DNA of 64,000 nucleotides from JAXGXJ01 sp963816155 (GTDB taxonomy: Bacteria > Actinomycetota > Thermoleophilia > RBG-16-64-13): NCBI GenBank assembly GCA_963816155.1, contig CAWFJE010000011.1, forward strand, positions 62,001 to 126,000. Direction: 5' to 3'. Shown in pieces: positions 31,697-40,569 of this stretch (the stretch's first letter is position 1; each line of letters begins with the position of its first letter). The notes beneath the pieces were generated by a model. The model saw nothing but the letters and a program-made list of their open reading frames with translations. It had not been told where the DNA came from and did not search any database. The position numbers and the translations under genes were made by a program.

Positions 31697-32437
31697 TCAG
31701 GCAGGTTTGGGCCCGGGTGTGGACCGCACGGTGATGTCGGCGAAGATCTGGGTCTGGGTCACGCGTATCTCTCCTCGCGAGAGCAGGTCCAGGAGGGCCA
31801 TGAGCGATACGGCCTGCACCTGGGGTTCCTCGCCGCCGAACACGCTGTTGAAGGAGAAGCGCCCGCGGCGGGCGAGCACCTTGCGCACGATGCGTATCTG
31901 TCGCTGCAACTCGACCTTGACCTGAGCCACATGGGCAGTATCGGGCTCCCGGCGGCTCTCGATCACCTGGACCAGGCGTCGACGGAGTTCGAGCACGTCT
32001 CCAGTACCGGCGATGTCCTCGACTGTGGCCAGACGGCGACGGAACGACTCGGCAGGTGCGCGCATCAGCGCTCCAACGTTGGCCTCCGCCGACTCGCGGA
32101 GCCAAGCGGATGCGGCCTTGAACTTGCTGTACTCGAAGAGACGCGTGAGGAGTTGGTCTCGAGCTTCCTCCGGTGAGAGGTCACTCTCCAGGTCGGGATA
32201 GGCTCCGGGGAGCAGCAGGCGGGACTTCACCTCGAGGAGCAGGCTCATAAGCAGGAGGAACTCCGTCATCTCGTCCCAATAGTCGGCGGCCCCCCCCGCC
32301 TCCATCTCCTCAAGATAGGCGAGGATGACCTCGAACAGAGGAACCTCGAGGAGGTCGATCTCCTCTTTGAGCACCAGTGAGAGGAGGAGATCGAACGGAC
32401 CCTGGTATACCTCAAGGTCGAGTTGCAGGGCTCTCAA
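31697..32437 (-). CDS. scpA: Segregation and condensation protein A
   Basis: ScpA is the kleisin bridge of the SMC condensin. It has 246 residues. The N-terminal SMC-binding domain is clear (LEVYQGPFDLLLSLVLKEEI, then DLLEVPLFEVILAYLE), and the second contact region is DYWDEMTEFLLLMSLLLEVK, SRLLLP. The C-terminal winged helix has VSLMALLDLLSRGEIRVTQT. TTG at 32437 appears to be the start; no better codon fits. It is followed by scpB and rluB, the common Gram-positive order. Confidence 0.93.
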   Translation of the reverse strand: MRALQLDLEVYQGPFDLLLSLVLKEEIDLLEVPLFEVILAYLEEMEAGGAADYWDEMTEFLLLMSLLLEVKSRLLLPGAYPDLESDLSPEEARDQLLTRLFEYSKFKAASAWLRESAEANVGALMRAPAESFRRRLATVEDIAGTGDVLELRRRLVQVIESRREPDTAHVAQVKVELQRQIRIVRKVLARRGRFSFNSVFGGEEPQVQAVSLMALLDLLSRGEIRVTQTQIFADITVRSTPGPKPA

Positions 32438-32500
32438 AGGCCTCTCACGCTCCTACCTGCTCAGCGCGCGTTGATCGCTTCGATACACCCTGCCTTGTCA

Positions 32501-33151
32501 TCACTGGTAAGCCGGGAGCAGGGCACGAAACAGGGCCATGTAGCTGTGGTCGATCCAGTTGGCGCCTGAACTGTTGATGAGAAAGAGCAGGATGATGATG
32601 ACGAAGATGCCGTAGCGGTCGAAACTGATCCACACCTCGTAGGCCCCCTTGGGCAGGAAGCCTCCCACGATGCGTGAGCCATCCAGCGGCGGTATGGGAA
32701 TGAGGTTGAAGATCCCCAGCACAACGTTCACCTGGAGCGCGAGGAATAGTAGAGTGAAGAGCCACTCGCGCACGCTCCCGGGCTGATCGAGCACCGGTGC
32801 AAGAAGATTGAGGACGACCGCGAAGATGATGGCCAGCACGAAGTTCGTGAGCGGACCGACCGCGCCCACCAGCATCATCCCTCTCTGTCGACTCTTGAAG
32901 TAGTACGGCGAGACCGGGACCGGCTTCGCCCAGCCGAATATGAACCCTCCGGGTATGGCCGCGGTGATGAAGAACATGAAGGTCCCCAGCGGGTCCAGGT
33001 GCTTCAGCGGGTTGAGGGTGAGGCGCCCCCGCATCTTGGCGGTGGGATCTCCCAGACGATAGGCCGCCAGACCATGCGCCAACTCGTGAAGAGTCATCGA
33101 GAAGATGAGCACGGGGATGAGGGTAGCGAGAAGGAGCCAGTCGATGTTCAA
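32501..33151 (-). CDS. Site-2 protease-like membrane zinc metalloprotease (M50 family)
   Basis: The 216-residue, multi-pass membrane protein has the zinc motif HELAHG in the first helix (about residue 22) and the second ligand region NLIPIPPLDGSRIVGGFLP. It matches the short M50B (YwhC/SpoIVFB-like) group, which lies near scpA in many genomes. The substrate is unknown; relatives cut transmembrane anti-sigma or other membrane proteins. TTG at 33151 overlaps the upstream stop by 4 bases. Confidence 0.92.
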   Translation of the reverse strand: MNIDWLLLATLIPVLIFSMTLHELAHGLAAYRLGDPTAKMRGRLTLNPLKHLDPLGTFMFFITAAIPGGFIFGWAKPVPVSPYYFKSRQRGMMLVGAVGPLTNFVLAIIFAVVLNLLAPVLDQPGSVREWLFTLLFLALQVNVVLGIFNLIPIPPLDGSRIVGGFLPKGAYEVWISFDRYGIFVIIILLFLINSSGANWIDHSYMALFRALLPAYQ

Positions 33152-35868
33152 CTGCCCGCCTCCACCAATGTCCGGGCCGCCAACAGTTCCGCTTCACGTC
33201 CCTCTACGAGGCCTTCCACACGCATCTCCTTAATTCTCTCCAAGACTTGCCCGATCCCGGGGCCTCGTTCCATTCCCATGGCCAGCAGTTCCTCTCCGCC
33301 GACGCTGATCGTGCGCTGCCGGATCTCTCCCAGGTAGCGGCGCAACCTGTCGCGCGCGGGGCACGCCTCGCAGCTAGCGATAGCGAACACGATGGCCTCC
33401 ACCGATGTATTGCGCAGGGCGCGGTAGATGTCCCAGTCCGACATGACCGTCGCTGTCAGTTGATGGACAAGGGCCGGTCCTACCACGACCCCTTCGCGGA
33501 CGACGTCGCTGTCGCTGCGCCTGAGCTTCAATTTGTCAAGCCACATGTAGAGCTCTTCGTGGTCCATGTTCCTGGTGATGGCCATCAACCGCAGGCGCCA
33601 GCTTACCACTTCGTCACCGAGGGAGAATTCATCCACCACCCCGTCGATCTGGCTCACCAGCTCTGCCGTCTTGGCTCCGGTGGCCAGTTTGGGGTGGACC
33701 TCTCGGGCCACGCCCAACTCGAAGAGTCGCGCCAGGGTCCAGGCCACATCGATCTCGCTGAGCAGGGGGATGAGTTCCTCGCGCAGGCGGACGCTGGAGA
33801 GGTCGCCGACCAGGTGCATGTCTACGCAACTCTTTGCGAAAGCCTTGGTCTGCTCGTCCATGCGAAAGCCATAGCGATTCTCATAGCGCACAGCGCGGAA
33901 TATGCGCGTGGGATCTTCGATGAAGCTGAGATTGTGAAGGACGCGGACGACGCCGTCGCGCAGATCGCGCAGCCCTCCAAAAAAGTCGAGCACTGTGCCG
34001 ATATCCCCTCCCCACAGGGAGACCGCCATTGCGTTTATGGTGAAGTCGCGCCGGAAGAGATCCTGCCTGATAGACGCGTGCTCCACCCGCGGGAGCGCTG
34101 CCGGATAGTCGTAGAACTCTGTGCGCGTGGTGGCGACGTCCACATGGAAGGGCTCTCCGCCCGGACGCAGCCATGCTTGTCCCTCCCCCAGGACCGAAGG
34201 CGGAAGCAGCACCACTGCCGTCTTGAACTTGGGGTGGGCCCGAACGCGGCCGCCCAGCTGGGCGGCAAGGCGTGTGGCGAAGTCGATGCCGTCGCCCTCC
34301 ACCGCGATATCGAGGTCGACATTGGGCTGCTGGAGGAGAAGATCGCGCACGAAGCCACCCACGAGGTACACACCGGAGAAGTCCTCAGAAAGAGCCGAGC
34401 AGGCCTCAAAGAGCCGGCCAAAGAAGGGGTGGTTGGGAAGTTCAGCCAGGGTGCAGATGTTGGGCTCGGTGTACAGGCGGCGCTCCTGTTCCCAGCGCCC
34501 CTGGTAGGCGGCGAGCACATCGGTGCGGGTGGCGATGCCGATCACGTCGTCCACGAGCGCCGTCCCGTCCTTCACAGCCCCGACGTATGCCTCATCGGCG
34601 ACGATCGGAACGCGCCCCACATTGCCCTCCACCATGATGCGGCGCAGCTCGTCCACCGTGGTGGAGGCTCTGGCGAAGGTGATGTTCCTTGTCATCACAC
34701 CCTTCACAGGCGCGTGTCCCAGACCGTGGCGCATGGCCTTGTCCAGATCGCGCCGGGCGACGATGCCGACCACGTGGTCCGACTCGCGCACACAGATGCC
34801 TGAGTGGCCGTAGCGCTGCGCCGTGACCAGGGCTTCGGTCACCGGAGTGTCGGCGTCGATGAAGCGGACCGGGCGGCTCATGATCTCACCGGCCCGGGGA
34901 GCGGTCAGTCCCAGCGAGGAGCCGTCGATGGTGTCAAGGAGTTGAGCGAGAACCTGCGCTGGGTCTGATCCTCGCATGACGGCGGACGCGGCCTGGGCGT
35001 GACCTCCGCCCCCGATGGTGCGGAGCAGCCCTCCGACGTCCACCGAGCCCGCGCGCGAACGGGCGGTGACGAACACCCGGCCTTCCATGCTCGCCACTTG
35101 GATGAGGACTTCAGCGTTGACGAGGTCCATGAGCTTGTGCGCGATGACGCTGAGGCCGTCCACATACGTGGGGATGTCGAGTGCCACCATGTGCACGTCC
35201 ACGCCGCGCACTCGTCGGACCTCCACGGCATCGACCATGCGCATGAGGGTCTCGCGCTGTTCGGCAGTCAAGGCGCTGTGCAGATACCGTTCCAACAGGG
35301 CCTGTGATGCCCCCAGGCGCATGGAGGCCGCCAGCATCTCGGCATCGCGGATGGTGGTGCGCGGAAAGGTCAGCGAGCCGGTGTCTTCGTGGATGCCGAG
35401 CGCGAACACGGTGGCCGCCAGGCGGGTAACCTCCACGTCGCGCTCCAAGAGGATGTGCAGCATAGAGGTCGCACATGACCCATCCGAGGAGAGGACCCAG
35501 TTCTCGCCTTTGACGAATGGTGGTCTTTGCGGATGCTCGGCGTAGTGATGATCGAAGACCACCACCTCCACGTCGCTGCGCTGGATAAGCCTACTCAGAT
35601 CACCGATGCGCTCCGGGTCGGCTGTGTCGACGATGATCAACTGCCTGACCCTGCTCATGTCGACGAGACGCACACTCACGATGGGCAGGTTCTCCCCGTG
35701 CAGGGATACGAACTCCCTGACGTTAGGGTTGAGAGACCCGCCGAACACGATCCTGGCCTCCGGATAGAGCAGGGAGGCGGCGACCGCTGCTGCCAGTGCG
35801 TCGAAATCGGCGTTCTGGTGGGTGGTGATCACCGTAGGGACATCGATCAGTGAGGGGATGGTGGTCAT
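33148..35868 (-). CDS. DHH/CBS-domain tRNA nucleotidyltransferase (A-adding type)
   Basis: The 906-residue, multi-domain protein combines several modules. Residues 1-310 are a DHH/DHHA1 phosphoesterase (THQNADFDALAAAV, FDHHYAEHP, GGGGHAQAASAV). Residues 315-455 hold two CBS domains (AGEIMSRPVRFIDADTPVTE, VKGVMTRNITFARASTTVDE). Residues 475-720 are a poly(A)-polymerase/CCA-adding head (GVYLVGGFVRDLLLQQPNVD, then RRDFTINAMAV and IEDPTRIFRAVRYENRYGF). A long C-terminal RNA-binding part follows. This architecture is that of the A-adding enzymes of Aquifex and Deinococcus, which work with a separate CC-adding enzyme; the tRNA-Pro in the window lacks encoded CCA. The role of the DHH and CBS parts is unknown. 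Confidence 0.9.
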   Translation of the reverse strand: MTTIPSLIDVPTVITTHQNADFDALAAAVAASLLYPEARIVFGGSLNPNVREFVSLHGENLPIVSVRLVDMSRVRQLIIVDTADPERIGDLSRLIQRSDVEVVVFDHHYAEHPQRPPFVKGENWVLSSDGSCATSMLHILLERDVEVTRLAATVFALGIHEDTGSLTFPRTTIRDAEMLAASMRLGASQALLERYLHSALTAEQRETLMRMVDAVEVRRVRGVDVHMVALDIPTYVDGLSVIAHKLMDLVNAEVLIQVASMEGRVFVTARSRAGSVDVGGLLRTIGGGGHAQAASAVMRGSDPAQVLAQLLDTIDGSSLGLTAPRAGEIMSRPVRFIDADTPVTEALVTAQRYGHSGICVRESDHVVGIVARRDLDKAMRHGLGHAPVKGVMTRNITFARASTTVDELRRIMVEGNVGRVPIVADEAYVGAVKDGTALVDDVIGIATRTDVLAAYQGRWEQERRLYTEPNICTLAELPNHPFFGRLFEACSALSEDFSGVYLVGGFVRDLLLQQPNVDLDIAVEGDGIDFATRLAAQLGGRVRAHPKFKTAVVLLPPSVLGEGQAWLRPGGEPFHVDVATTRTEFYDYPAALPRVEHASIRQDLFRRDFTINAMAVSLWGGDIGTVLDFFGGLRDLRDGVVRVLHNLSFIEDPTRIFRAVRYENRYGFRMDEQTKAFAKSCVDMHLVGDLSSVRLREELIPLLSEIDVAWTLARLFELGVAREVHPKLATGAKTAELVSQIDGVVDEFSLGDEVVSWRLRLMAITRNMDHEELYMWLDKLKLRRSDSDVVREGVVVGPALVHQLTATVMSDWDIYRALRNTSVEAIVFAIASCEACPARDRLRRYLGEIRQRTISVGGEELLAMGMERGPGIGQVLERIKEMRVEGLVEGREAELLAARTLVEAGS

Positions 35869-35889
35869 ACCAACCAGTATAGCGGCCGG

Positions 35890-37938
35890 TTAGAACCGGG
35901 GCGCCCGCGGCCAAAGCTCGAGCAGGTTCTCCACAGTAGAGCGGAACCGCAGGGCAGCCGTGGCGGCTCCTGAGAGTACCTCCGCGTGCGAAGGGGGACC
36001 GGCGTTCGAGATGATTGCGAACGGGGCCACCTCCATCCCCTCCTCCCGGGCCGCCCGGACCTCGGCGGCCAGCGACATGCTGACGCAGTCGACCCCGAGG
36101 AGGCGCAGCGCGCGCAACTCAGCGTCAGTCTCGTAGTGAGGACCAGGGACGGCGGCATGGATGCCTCCACGTAGGCGGAGTCCCTTAGGGGCGCTCTCAA
36201 GCAGTTGCGCCAGCAGCGCGGGTTCGCCGGCCGCGACGCGATGCGGAGCGGCCCCGGGGGTGCGTTCCTGGAGGTCGACGATTTCGAGGATGAAGACCTG
36301 GTCTCCTGTGTTCAGGTCGGGGGCGACGGCACCAGCGGCGCTGCTGAGGATGATCGCCCCCACTCCCCAGGCCGCCAGTGTGCGCACCGGCAACTGCGTC
36401 TCACTGAGGTCGAAGCCTTCATAGCCGTGGATCCGTCCCTGCAGCATGGCGACGGAGTGTCCGCCGATATCGACCAGGCGCACGCGGCCCGGGTGCCCGA
36501 GCACTCCGCCTGAGGCCCAGTGTGGGACCTGGGCGAAAGACACCGCCGTCGCATCACCACCCGGCTCTGGCTCCGACGTGGGAAACGACTCCGCGAGACC
36601 CGAGCCCAGGACTATCGCGTAGGCTGGGGGCGCTCCGAGGCGCTCATGAAGCCACTCCGCCGCCTCGAGCGCCTCGATGGGGCCCACGCGGCCGGGTATC
36701 TCGGGATCCAGAGCGGAGGATGAGGGCTGTGACGGCGTGTATCGTCGCCAGCCGCGGTCCGGTCGGAGTCGGTCCACAGGCACGCCCCTCAAGGGAGGGT
36801 GGGCCCCTGTGAGCGAGGCGTATATGGTGGCGCCTGTATCGCCGAACGCGCCCTCATATACGGCCGCGGGAGAGCCACCCGGTCGGGGGTGAAGAAGGAG
36901 GGGGACGTATTCGCGGCTGTGGTCCGTACTGACCGTGGTCGGGTCGACGCCGTGATCCGCGGATATGATCAAGCGGTCACCGGGTCGCAGCAGTTCGAGT
37001 ATGCGGGGCATGGCCTCGTCGACGGCCGCGAGGCCTCTGCCGAAGCCGTCGGGATCGTTGCGGTGTCCCCAGGCCATGTCGAAGTCCACGAGATTCGTGA
37101 ACAGCAGGCCCTCCCTGAATTCCCCGCGGTCGCTCCGGCCGGCCAACAGGTCGATGATCAGAGCAAGGTTCTCGTCGTTGGATCCCACTTTGAGCTTGGT
37201 GCTCACCCCCATCCCCAGGAACACCTCGCTGATCTTGCCGAGTGCCACCACGGGCACGCCGGCTGCGTGCAGCAGGTCCAGATACGTGGGCGCGGGGGGA
37301 GCGAGAGAGAAGTCACGCCGGTCTTTGGTGCGGGTGAAGGCGTCGGCCGGCCCGGTGAAGGGCCGGGCTATCACCCGTGCCACCGCATGCGGACCGGAGA
37401 GGATCTCGCGGGCGACCTCACACCATCGGTAGAGCAGATCGAGCGGGACAATATCGACGTGGGCCGCGATCTGGAAGACGCTGTCGGCAGAGGTGTACAC
37501 GATAGGCCGGCCGGTCTGCATGTGCTCGACGCCCAGCTCTGCGATGATGGCCGTTCCCGAGGCGGGCTTGTTGCCCAGAACTCCCCTCCCGATCCTTTCC
37601 TCGAACGGAACCCGGATCTCTTCCGGGAATCCTTTTGGATAGGTGGGAAAGGCGTGCTCGGTGACGAGACCCATATGCTCCCAATGGCCCACCGTGGTGT
37701 CCTTGCCCTCCGAGAGCGGGGCCAGGCGACCGACAAGGCAGCGCGGTACCGGGACCGGCGGCACGCCTTCGACGGGGATGATGTTACCCAGGCCCAGCTT
37801 GCGAAGGTTGGGAAGGTGAAGATCGACCGTCCGGCTCACATTGCCCAGAGTGTCCGCGCCTGTATCGCCGTAGGCAGCGGCGTCGGGCAGGGCACCCACG
37901 CCCACCCCGTCGAGCATCATGAACACAAACCTGGTCAC
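35890..37938 (-). CDS. deoB-punA: Phosphopentomutase fused to purine nucleoside phosphorylase
   Basis: One 682-residue chain joins two consecutive steps of nucleoside salvage. Residues 1-395 are DeoB, converting ribose 1-phosphate and deoxyribose 1-phosphate to the 5-phosphates: FMMLDGVGVGALPDA, KDTTVGHWEHMGL, LLFTNLVDFDMAWGHRNDP, ISADHGVDPTT. Residues 410-682 are a trimeric-type PNP: AIVLGSGLAESFP, GHPGRVRLVDIGG, LQGRIHGYEGFDLSETQLPV and AAVPGPHYETDAELRALRLL. PNP reads MSLAAE where MSTVPE is usual, so purine preference may differ. PNP makes ribose 1-phosphate, which DeoB then uses. In B. subtilis drm (deoB) and punA are separate genes after xerD; here they are fused in the same place. GTG overlaps the xerD stop by 4 bases. 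Confidence 0.95.
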   Translation of the reverse strand: MTRFVFMMLDGVGVGALPDAAAYGDTGADTLGNVSRTVDLHLPNLRKLGLGNIIPVEGVPPVPVPRCLVGRLAPLSEGKDTTVGHWEHMGLVTEHAFPTYPKGFPEEIRVPFEERIGRGVLGNKPASGTAIIAELGVEHMQTGRPIVYTSADSVFQIAAHVDIVPLDLLYRWCEVAREILSGPHAVARVIARPFTGPADAFTRTKDRRDFSLAPPAPTYLDLLHAAGVPVVALGKISEVFLGMGVSTKLKVGSNDENLALIIDLLAGRSDRGEFREGLLFTNLVDFDMAWGHRNDPDGFGRGLAAVDEAMPRILELLRPGDRLIISADHGVDPTTVSTDHSREYVPLLLHPRPGGSPAAVYEGAFGDTGATIYASLTGAHPPLRGVPVDRLRPDRGWRRYTPSQPSSSALDPEIPGRVGPIEALEAAEWLHERLGAPPAYAIVLGSGLAESFPTSEPEPGGDATAVSFAQVPHWASGGVLGHPGRVRLVDIGGHSVAMLQGRIHGYEGFDLSETQLPVRTLAAWGVGAIILSSAAGAVAPDLNTGDQVFILEIVDLQERTPGAAPHRVAAGEPALLAQLLESAPKGLRLRGGIHAAVPGPHYETDAELRALRLLGVDCVSMSLAAEVRAAREEGMEVAPFAIISNAGPPSHAEVLSGAATAALRFRSTVENLLELWPRAPRF

Positions 37939-38843
37939 TGGTCGGCCTGTCGGGCCCGGGGGTGCGCATCGCGGTAGATCTTCTGCAGATGAGCCGCTGA
38001 TACGTGCGTGTAGATCTGCGTGGTAGAGAGGTCAGCGTGCCCCAGCATCTCCTGAACGGACCGCAGATCGGCTCCTCCTTCGAGCAGGTGCGTGGCGAAG
38101 GAGTGGCGCAGGGTGTGGGCGGAGACATCGTCCGGGAGTCCCGCGTCGTGGGCGTAGCGCTTGATAATCTGGTGGAGCCCTTGTCTGGACATCCGTCGAC
38201 CGCGCGCGTTCAAGAAGAGTTCGGGGCCCTTCAGGTTCCCGAGGCGGCCCAGCAGTGGGCGTCCTCGCTTGGCGTAGGCGCCGATAGCCTGGATGGCTTT
38301 GCGGCCCAGGGGCACCACTCGCTCCTTGTCCCCTTTGCCAACCACTCGCACGAAACCCACGTCGAGATCCAAGTCCTGGATACGGAGGGAAAGCGCTTCC
38401 GATGCCCGCAACCCGGCCCCGTAGAGGGTCTCGAGAAGAGCGCGGTCCCGAAGTCCTGCCGGCGTGGCCTTGGGCTGTGCCAATAGCCGCTCCACCTCCT
38501 CTACCGAGAGGGTGCGCGGCAGATTAGAATCCAGTCGCGGGCCCGCCAGAGACTTGGTGGGATCGGACGAGGCGAGACCTGCCAAGAGGCGTCGGCGATA
38601 GAAGGAGCGTATGGCCGCTGTCTTGCGGGCGCGAGAAGCGGGCCGCCAATCGCCCGAGGCAAGGAACTCGCGGATGTCCTCTCCCGAGGCCGTCTCCAGC
38701 GCCCGCCCCCTGCCCTTGAGATGAGCGTCGAGTTGGGCCAGGTCGCACCGATACGACTCTATGGTGCGCTCCGATAGCCCCTTCTCCAAGCGGAGGGCGC
38801 GCAGGTGCTGGGTGACAGACGGTTCCTCGGTGGTGAAAGCCAC
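37935..38843 (-). CDS. xerD: Tyrosine recombinase XerD-like
   Basis: The 302-residue, full-length recombinase resolves chromosome dimers at dif. The SAM-like N-terminal domain is VTQHLRALRLEKGLSERTIE. The catalytic set is complete: Arg in LYGAGLRASEALSLR, Lys in GKGDKERVVPLGRKA, His-x-x-Arg in HTLRHSFATHLLEGGADL, and His and Tyr in LGHADLSTTQIYTHV. The order xerD then deoB/punA is the one known in B. subtilis, which supports a housekeeping XerD rather than a mobile-element integrase. Confidence 0.93.
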   Translation of the reverse strand: MAFTTEEPSVTQHLRALRLEKGLSERTIESYRCDLAQLDAHLKGRGRALETASGEDIREFLASGDWRPASRARKTAAIRSFYRRRLLAGLASSDPTKSLAGPRLDSNLPRTLSVEEVERLLAQPKATPAGLRDRALLETLYGAGLRASEALSLRIQDLDLDVGFVRVVGKGDKERVVPLGRKAIQAIGAYAKRGRPLLGRLGNLKGPELFLNARGRRMSRQGLHQIIKRYAHDAGLPDDVSAHTLRHSFATHLLEGGADLRSVQEMLGHADLSTTQIYTHVSAAHLQKIYRDAHPRARQADQ

Positions 38844-38858
38844 GCCGTGCCGCCGCCG

Positions 38859-39980
38859 TCAGTAATCGATGGGCAGGACGTACTCCAGCGGGAAATACGG
38901 CTGGCCCGTAGCCTCAGCCACCTCGCGGACTGTGACTTTGCCTTCCATGACGTTCACTCCGCGCGCCAGGGTGGAGTCCATACGAACCGCGCCCATGACG
39001 CCCTTCTCCGCGAGCGCCAGGATGTAAGGGAGCGTGGCGTTGGTCAGGGCCATCGTGGAGGTGATGGGAACCGCCCCAGGCATGTTGTCCACACAGTAGT
39101 GGACCATGCCGTGTTTGATGAAGGTGGGCGCGCGGTGAGTGGTGGCGTGTGATGTGGCCACGCAACCCCCCTGATCCACGCTCAGATCGACTATCACCGA
39201 GCCCTTCTGCATGGCTCGCACGAGGTCCTCCGATACGAGGACGGGGGTCCGCGCTCCCGAGACGAGGACCGCCCCGATGACAACATCGGCTTTGGAGACC
39301 TCGTCCTCGATGGTGAGCTGGTTGCTGTGGAGGGTCTGAACGGAGGGTAGCCAGCGGATGAGACTGTGCAGAGCGTCGATATTGGTGTCGAGGACTTTGG
39401 TGTGAGCACCCAACCCCGAGGCAATGGCCGCGGCGTTCCTGCCGGCTATGCCCCCGCCGAGGATGACCACGTTGGCGGCTTTGACTCCCGTGGCTCCGCC
39501 CAGGAGCTTTCCTTTGCCTCCTCGGGCACGCTCGAGGAAGTAAGCCCCTGCCTGAGGAGCGAGGCGGCCGGCTATCTCGCTCATAGGAGCGAGGAGGGGC
39601 CGGTGCCCTTCGGCCGTCTCTACCGTCTCGCAGGCCAGACAGGTCGCTCCGCTGTCGAGCAGAGCCTGAGTGAGTTCCGTGTCGGGAGCGAGATGCAGGA
39701 AGGTGAACAGGACGTGCCGGGCTTCGAGGCGACGGTACTCCTCCGGGAGGGGCTCCTTGACCTTGACGATGAGGTCGGCTTGAGCGAAGACCGTCTCCGC
39801 ATCGGCCACAATGCTGGCTCCCGCCGCCTCGTAGGCCTCGTCGAGAAACAGCGACCCGGCACCCGCTCCGCGCTCCACTACGACGTCGTGCCCGCGGTCG
39901 GCCAACTCCCGGGTGCCCGCTGGTGTCAGCGCTACCCGGTACTCCTCTTCTCGTATCTCCTTCGGAACTCCCACGCGCAT
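38859..39980 (-). CDS. ald: Alanine dehydrogenase
   Basis: The enzyme interconverts L-alanine and pyruvate with NAD. It has 373 residues from the ATG at 39980, chosen for AAGGA upstream and homology at MRVGVPKEIREEEYRVALTP. The pyridine-nucleotide fold is VVILGGGIAGRNAAAIASGL. Substrate and catalytic segments include VKVKEPLPEEY, FTFLHLAPD and the HYCVDNMPGAVPITST stretch near the C-terminus. It sits between nudF and xerD without overlap. It may serve in alanine catabolism or in nitrogen assimilation. Confidence 0.96.
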   Translation of the reverse strand: MRVGVPKEIREEEYRVALTPAGTRELADRGHDVVVERGAGAGSLFLDEAYEAAGASIVADAETVFAQADLIVKVKEPLPEEYRRLEARHVLFTFLHLAPDTELTQALLDSGATCLACETVETAEGHRPLLAPMSEIAGRLAPQAGAYFLERARGGKGKLLGGATGVKAANVVILGGGIAGRNAAAIASGLGAHTKVLDTNIDALHSLIRWLPSVQTLHSNQLTIEDEVSKADVVIGAVLVSGARTPVLVSEDLVRAMQKGSVIVDLSVDQGGCVATSHATTHRAPTFIKHGMVHYCVDNMPGAVPITSTMALTNATLPYILALAEKGVMGAVRMDSTLARGVNVMEGKVTVREVAEATGQPYFPLEYVLPIDY

Positions 39981-39999
39981 GGTCTTCGTCCTTGTTAGT

Positions 40000-40569
40000 T
40001 CAATCCGAGTTGTACCCATTCTTGTCCCGAACGAGCAGCAGGGTGGCCAGGGTTTTTGCGTCCGTGATGTCCCCCCTGTCCCAGTGCAGTCCGTTCAAGG
40101 GGTGCCGGACCACCGTGAGATCTTCGTCGTCGTCGGGGTCACTGCCCACGTGTGTCAGATCCTCGGCCAAGAAGGCATACAGGCGCTCGTTCGCGAAACC
40201 GGGCGAGGAATAGAAGCTCCCCAAGGGTGTCCAACGGTCGGCCACCAGTCCCACCTCTTCGCGCAACTCCCGTGCGGCAGCCGCCAGAGGTGCCTCTCCC
40301 GGCTCCAGGCCGCCTGCGGGAAGCTCGAGCAGGGGACGGCGTACCGGGTGCCGGTACTGCCTCACCATGTATACGTAGCCCTCGTCATCGACGGCCGCCA
40401 CCACCACGGCTCCTGGATGCTCGACTACCTCTCGCACTGCGGTCCCTCCGCCGGGCAGGGCGATCTCGTCGACGCGCAACGTGACGATCTTCCCCTGGTA
40501 GACCAGGCGGGTGGAGACGATCTCAGGAAGGGATGCATCCTCACCCACGCCGGTTCGCGCCTCACTCAC
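40000..40569 (-). CDS. nudF: ADP-ribose pyrophosphatase, Nudix family
   Basis: The protein has 189 residues from the GTG at 40569, which overlaps the upstream peptidase gene by 8 bases; an ATG at 40602 would add 11 residues. The Nudix box is intact (GGLEPGEAPLAAAARELREE, then VGL). The N-terminal VYQGKIVTLRVDEI and the segment MVRQYRHPVRRPLLELPAG match NudF/ADPRase enzymes, which hydrolyse ADP-ribose to AMP and ribose 5-phosphate. The neighbourhood nudF, xerD, deoB, punA also occurs in B. subtilis. Confidence 0.9.
   Translation of the reverse strand: MSEARTGVGEDASLPEIVSTRLVYQGKIVTLRVDEIALPGGGTAVREVVEHPGAVVVAAVDDEGYVYMVRQYRHPVRRPLLELPAGGLEPGEAPLAAAARELREEVGLVADRWTPLGSFYSSPGFANERLYAFLAEDLTHVGSDPDDDEDLTVVRHPLNGLHWDRGDITDAKTLATLLLVRDKNGYNSD

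Noticed and set aside
33247..34803. Long + strand open frame opposite the DHH/CBS nucleotidyltransferase gene
   Set aside because: It is fully antisense to a gene with clear domains, has no recognisable motif, and is rich in the residues expected from reading GC-rich codons backwards.
36799..37977. Long + strand open frame opposite deoB-punA
   Set aside because: Antisense to a well-supported fusion gene and without any family pattern; a codon-bias shadow.
37935..38843. Tyrosine recombinase as a sign of an integrated mobile element
   Set aside because: Neighbours are the conserved xerD-deoB-punA set, there are no flanking repeats or phage genes, and the protein matches XerD in length and motifs.
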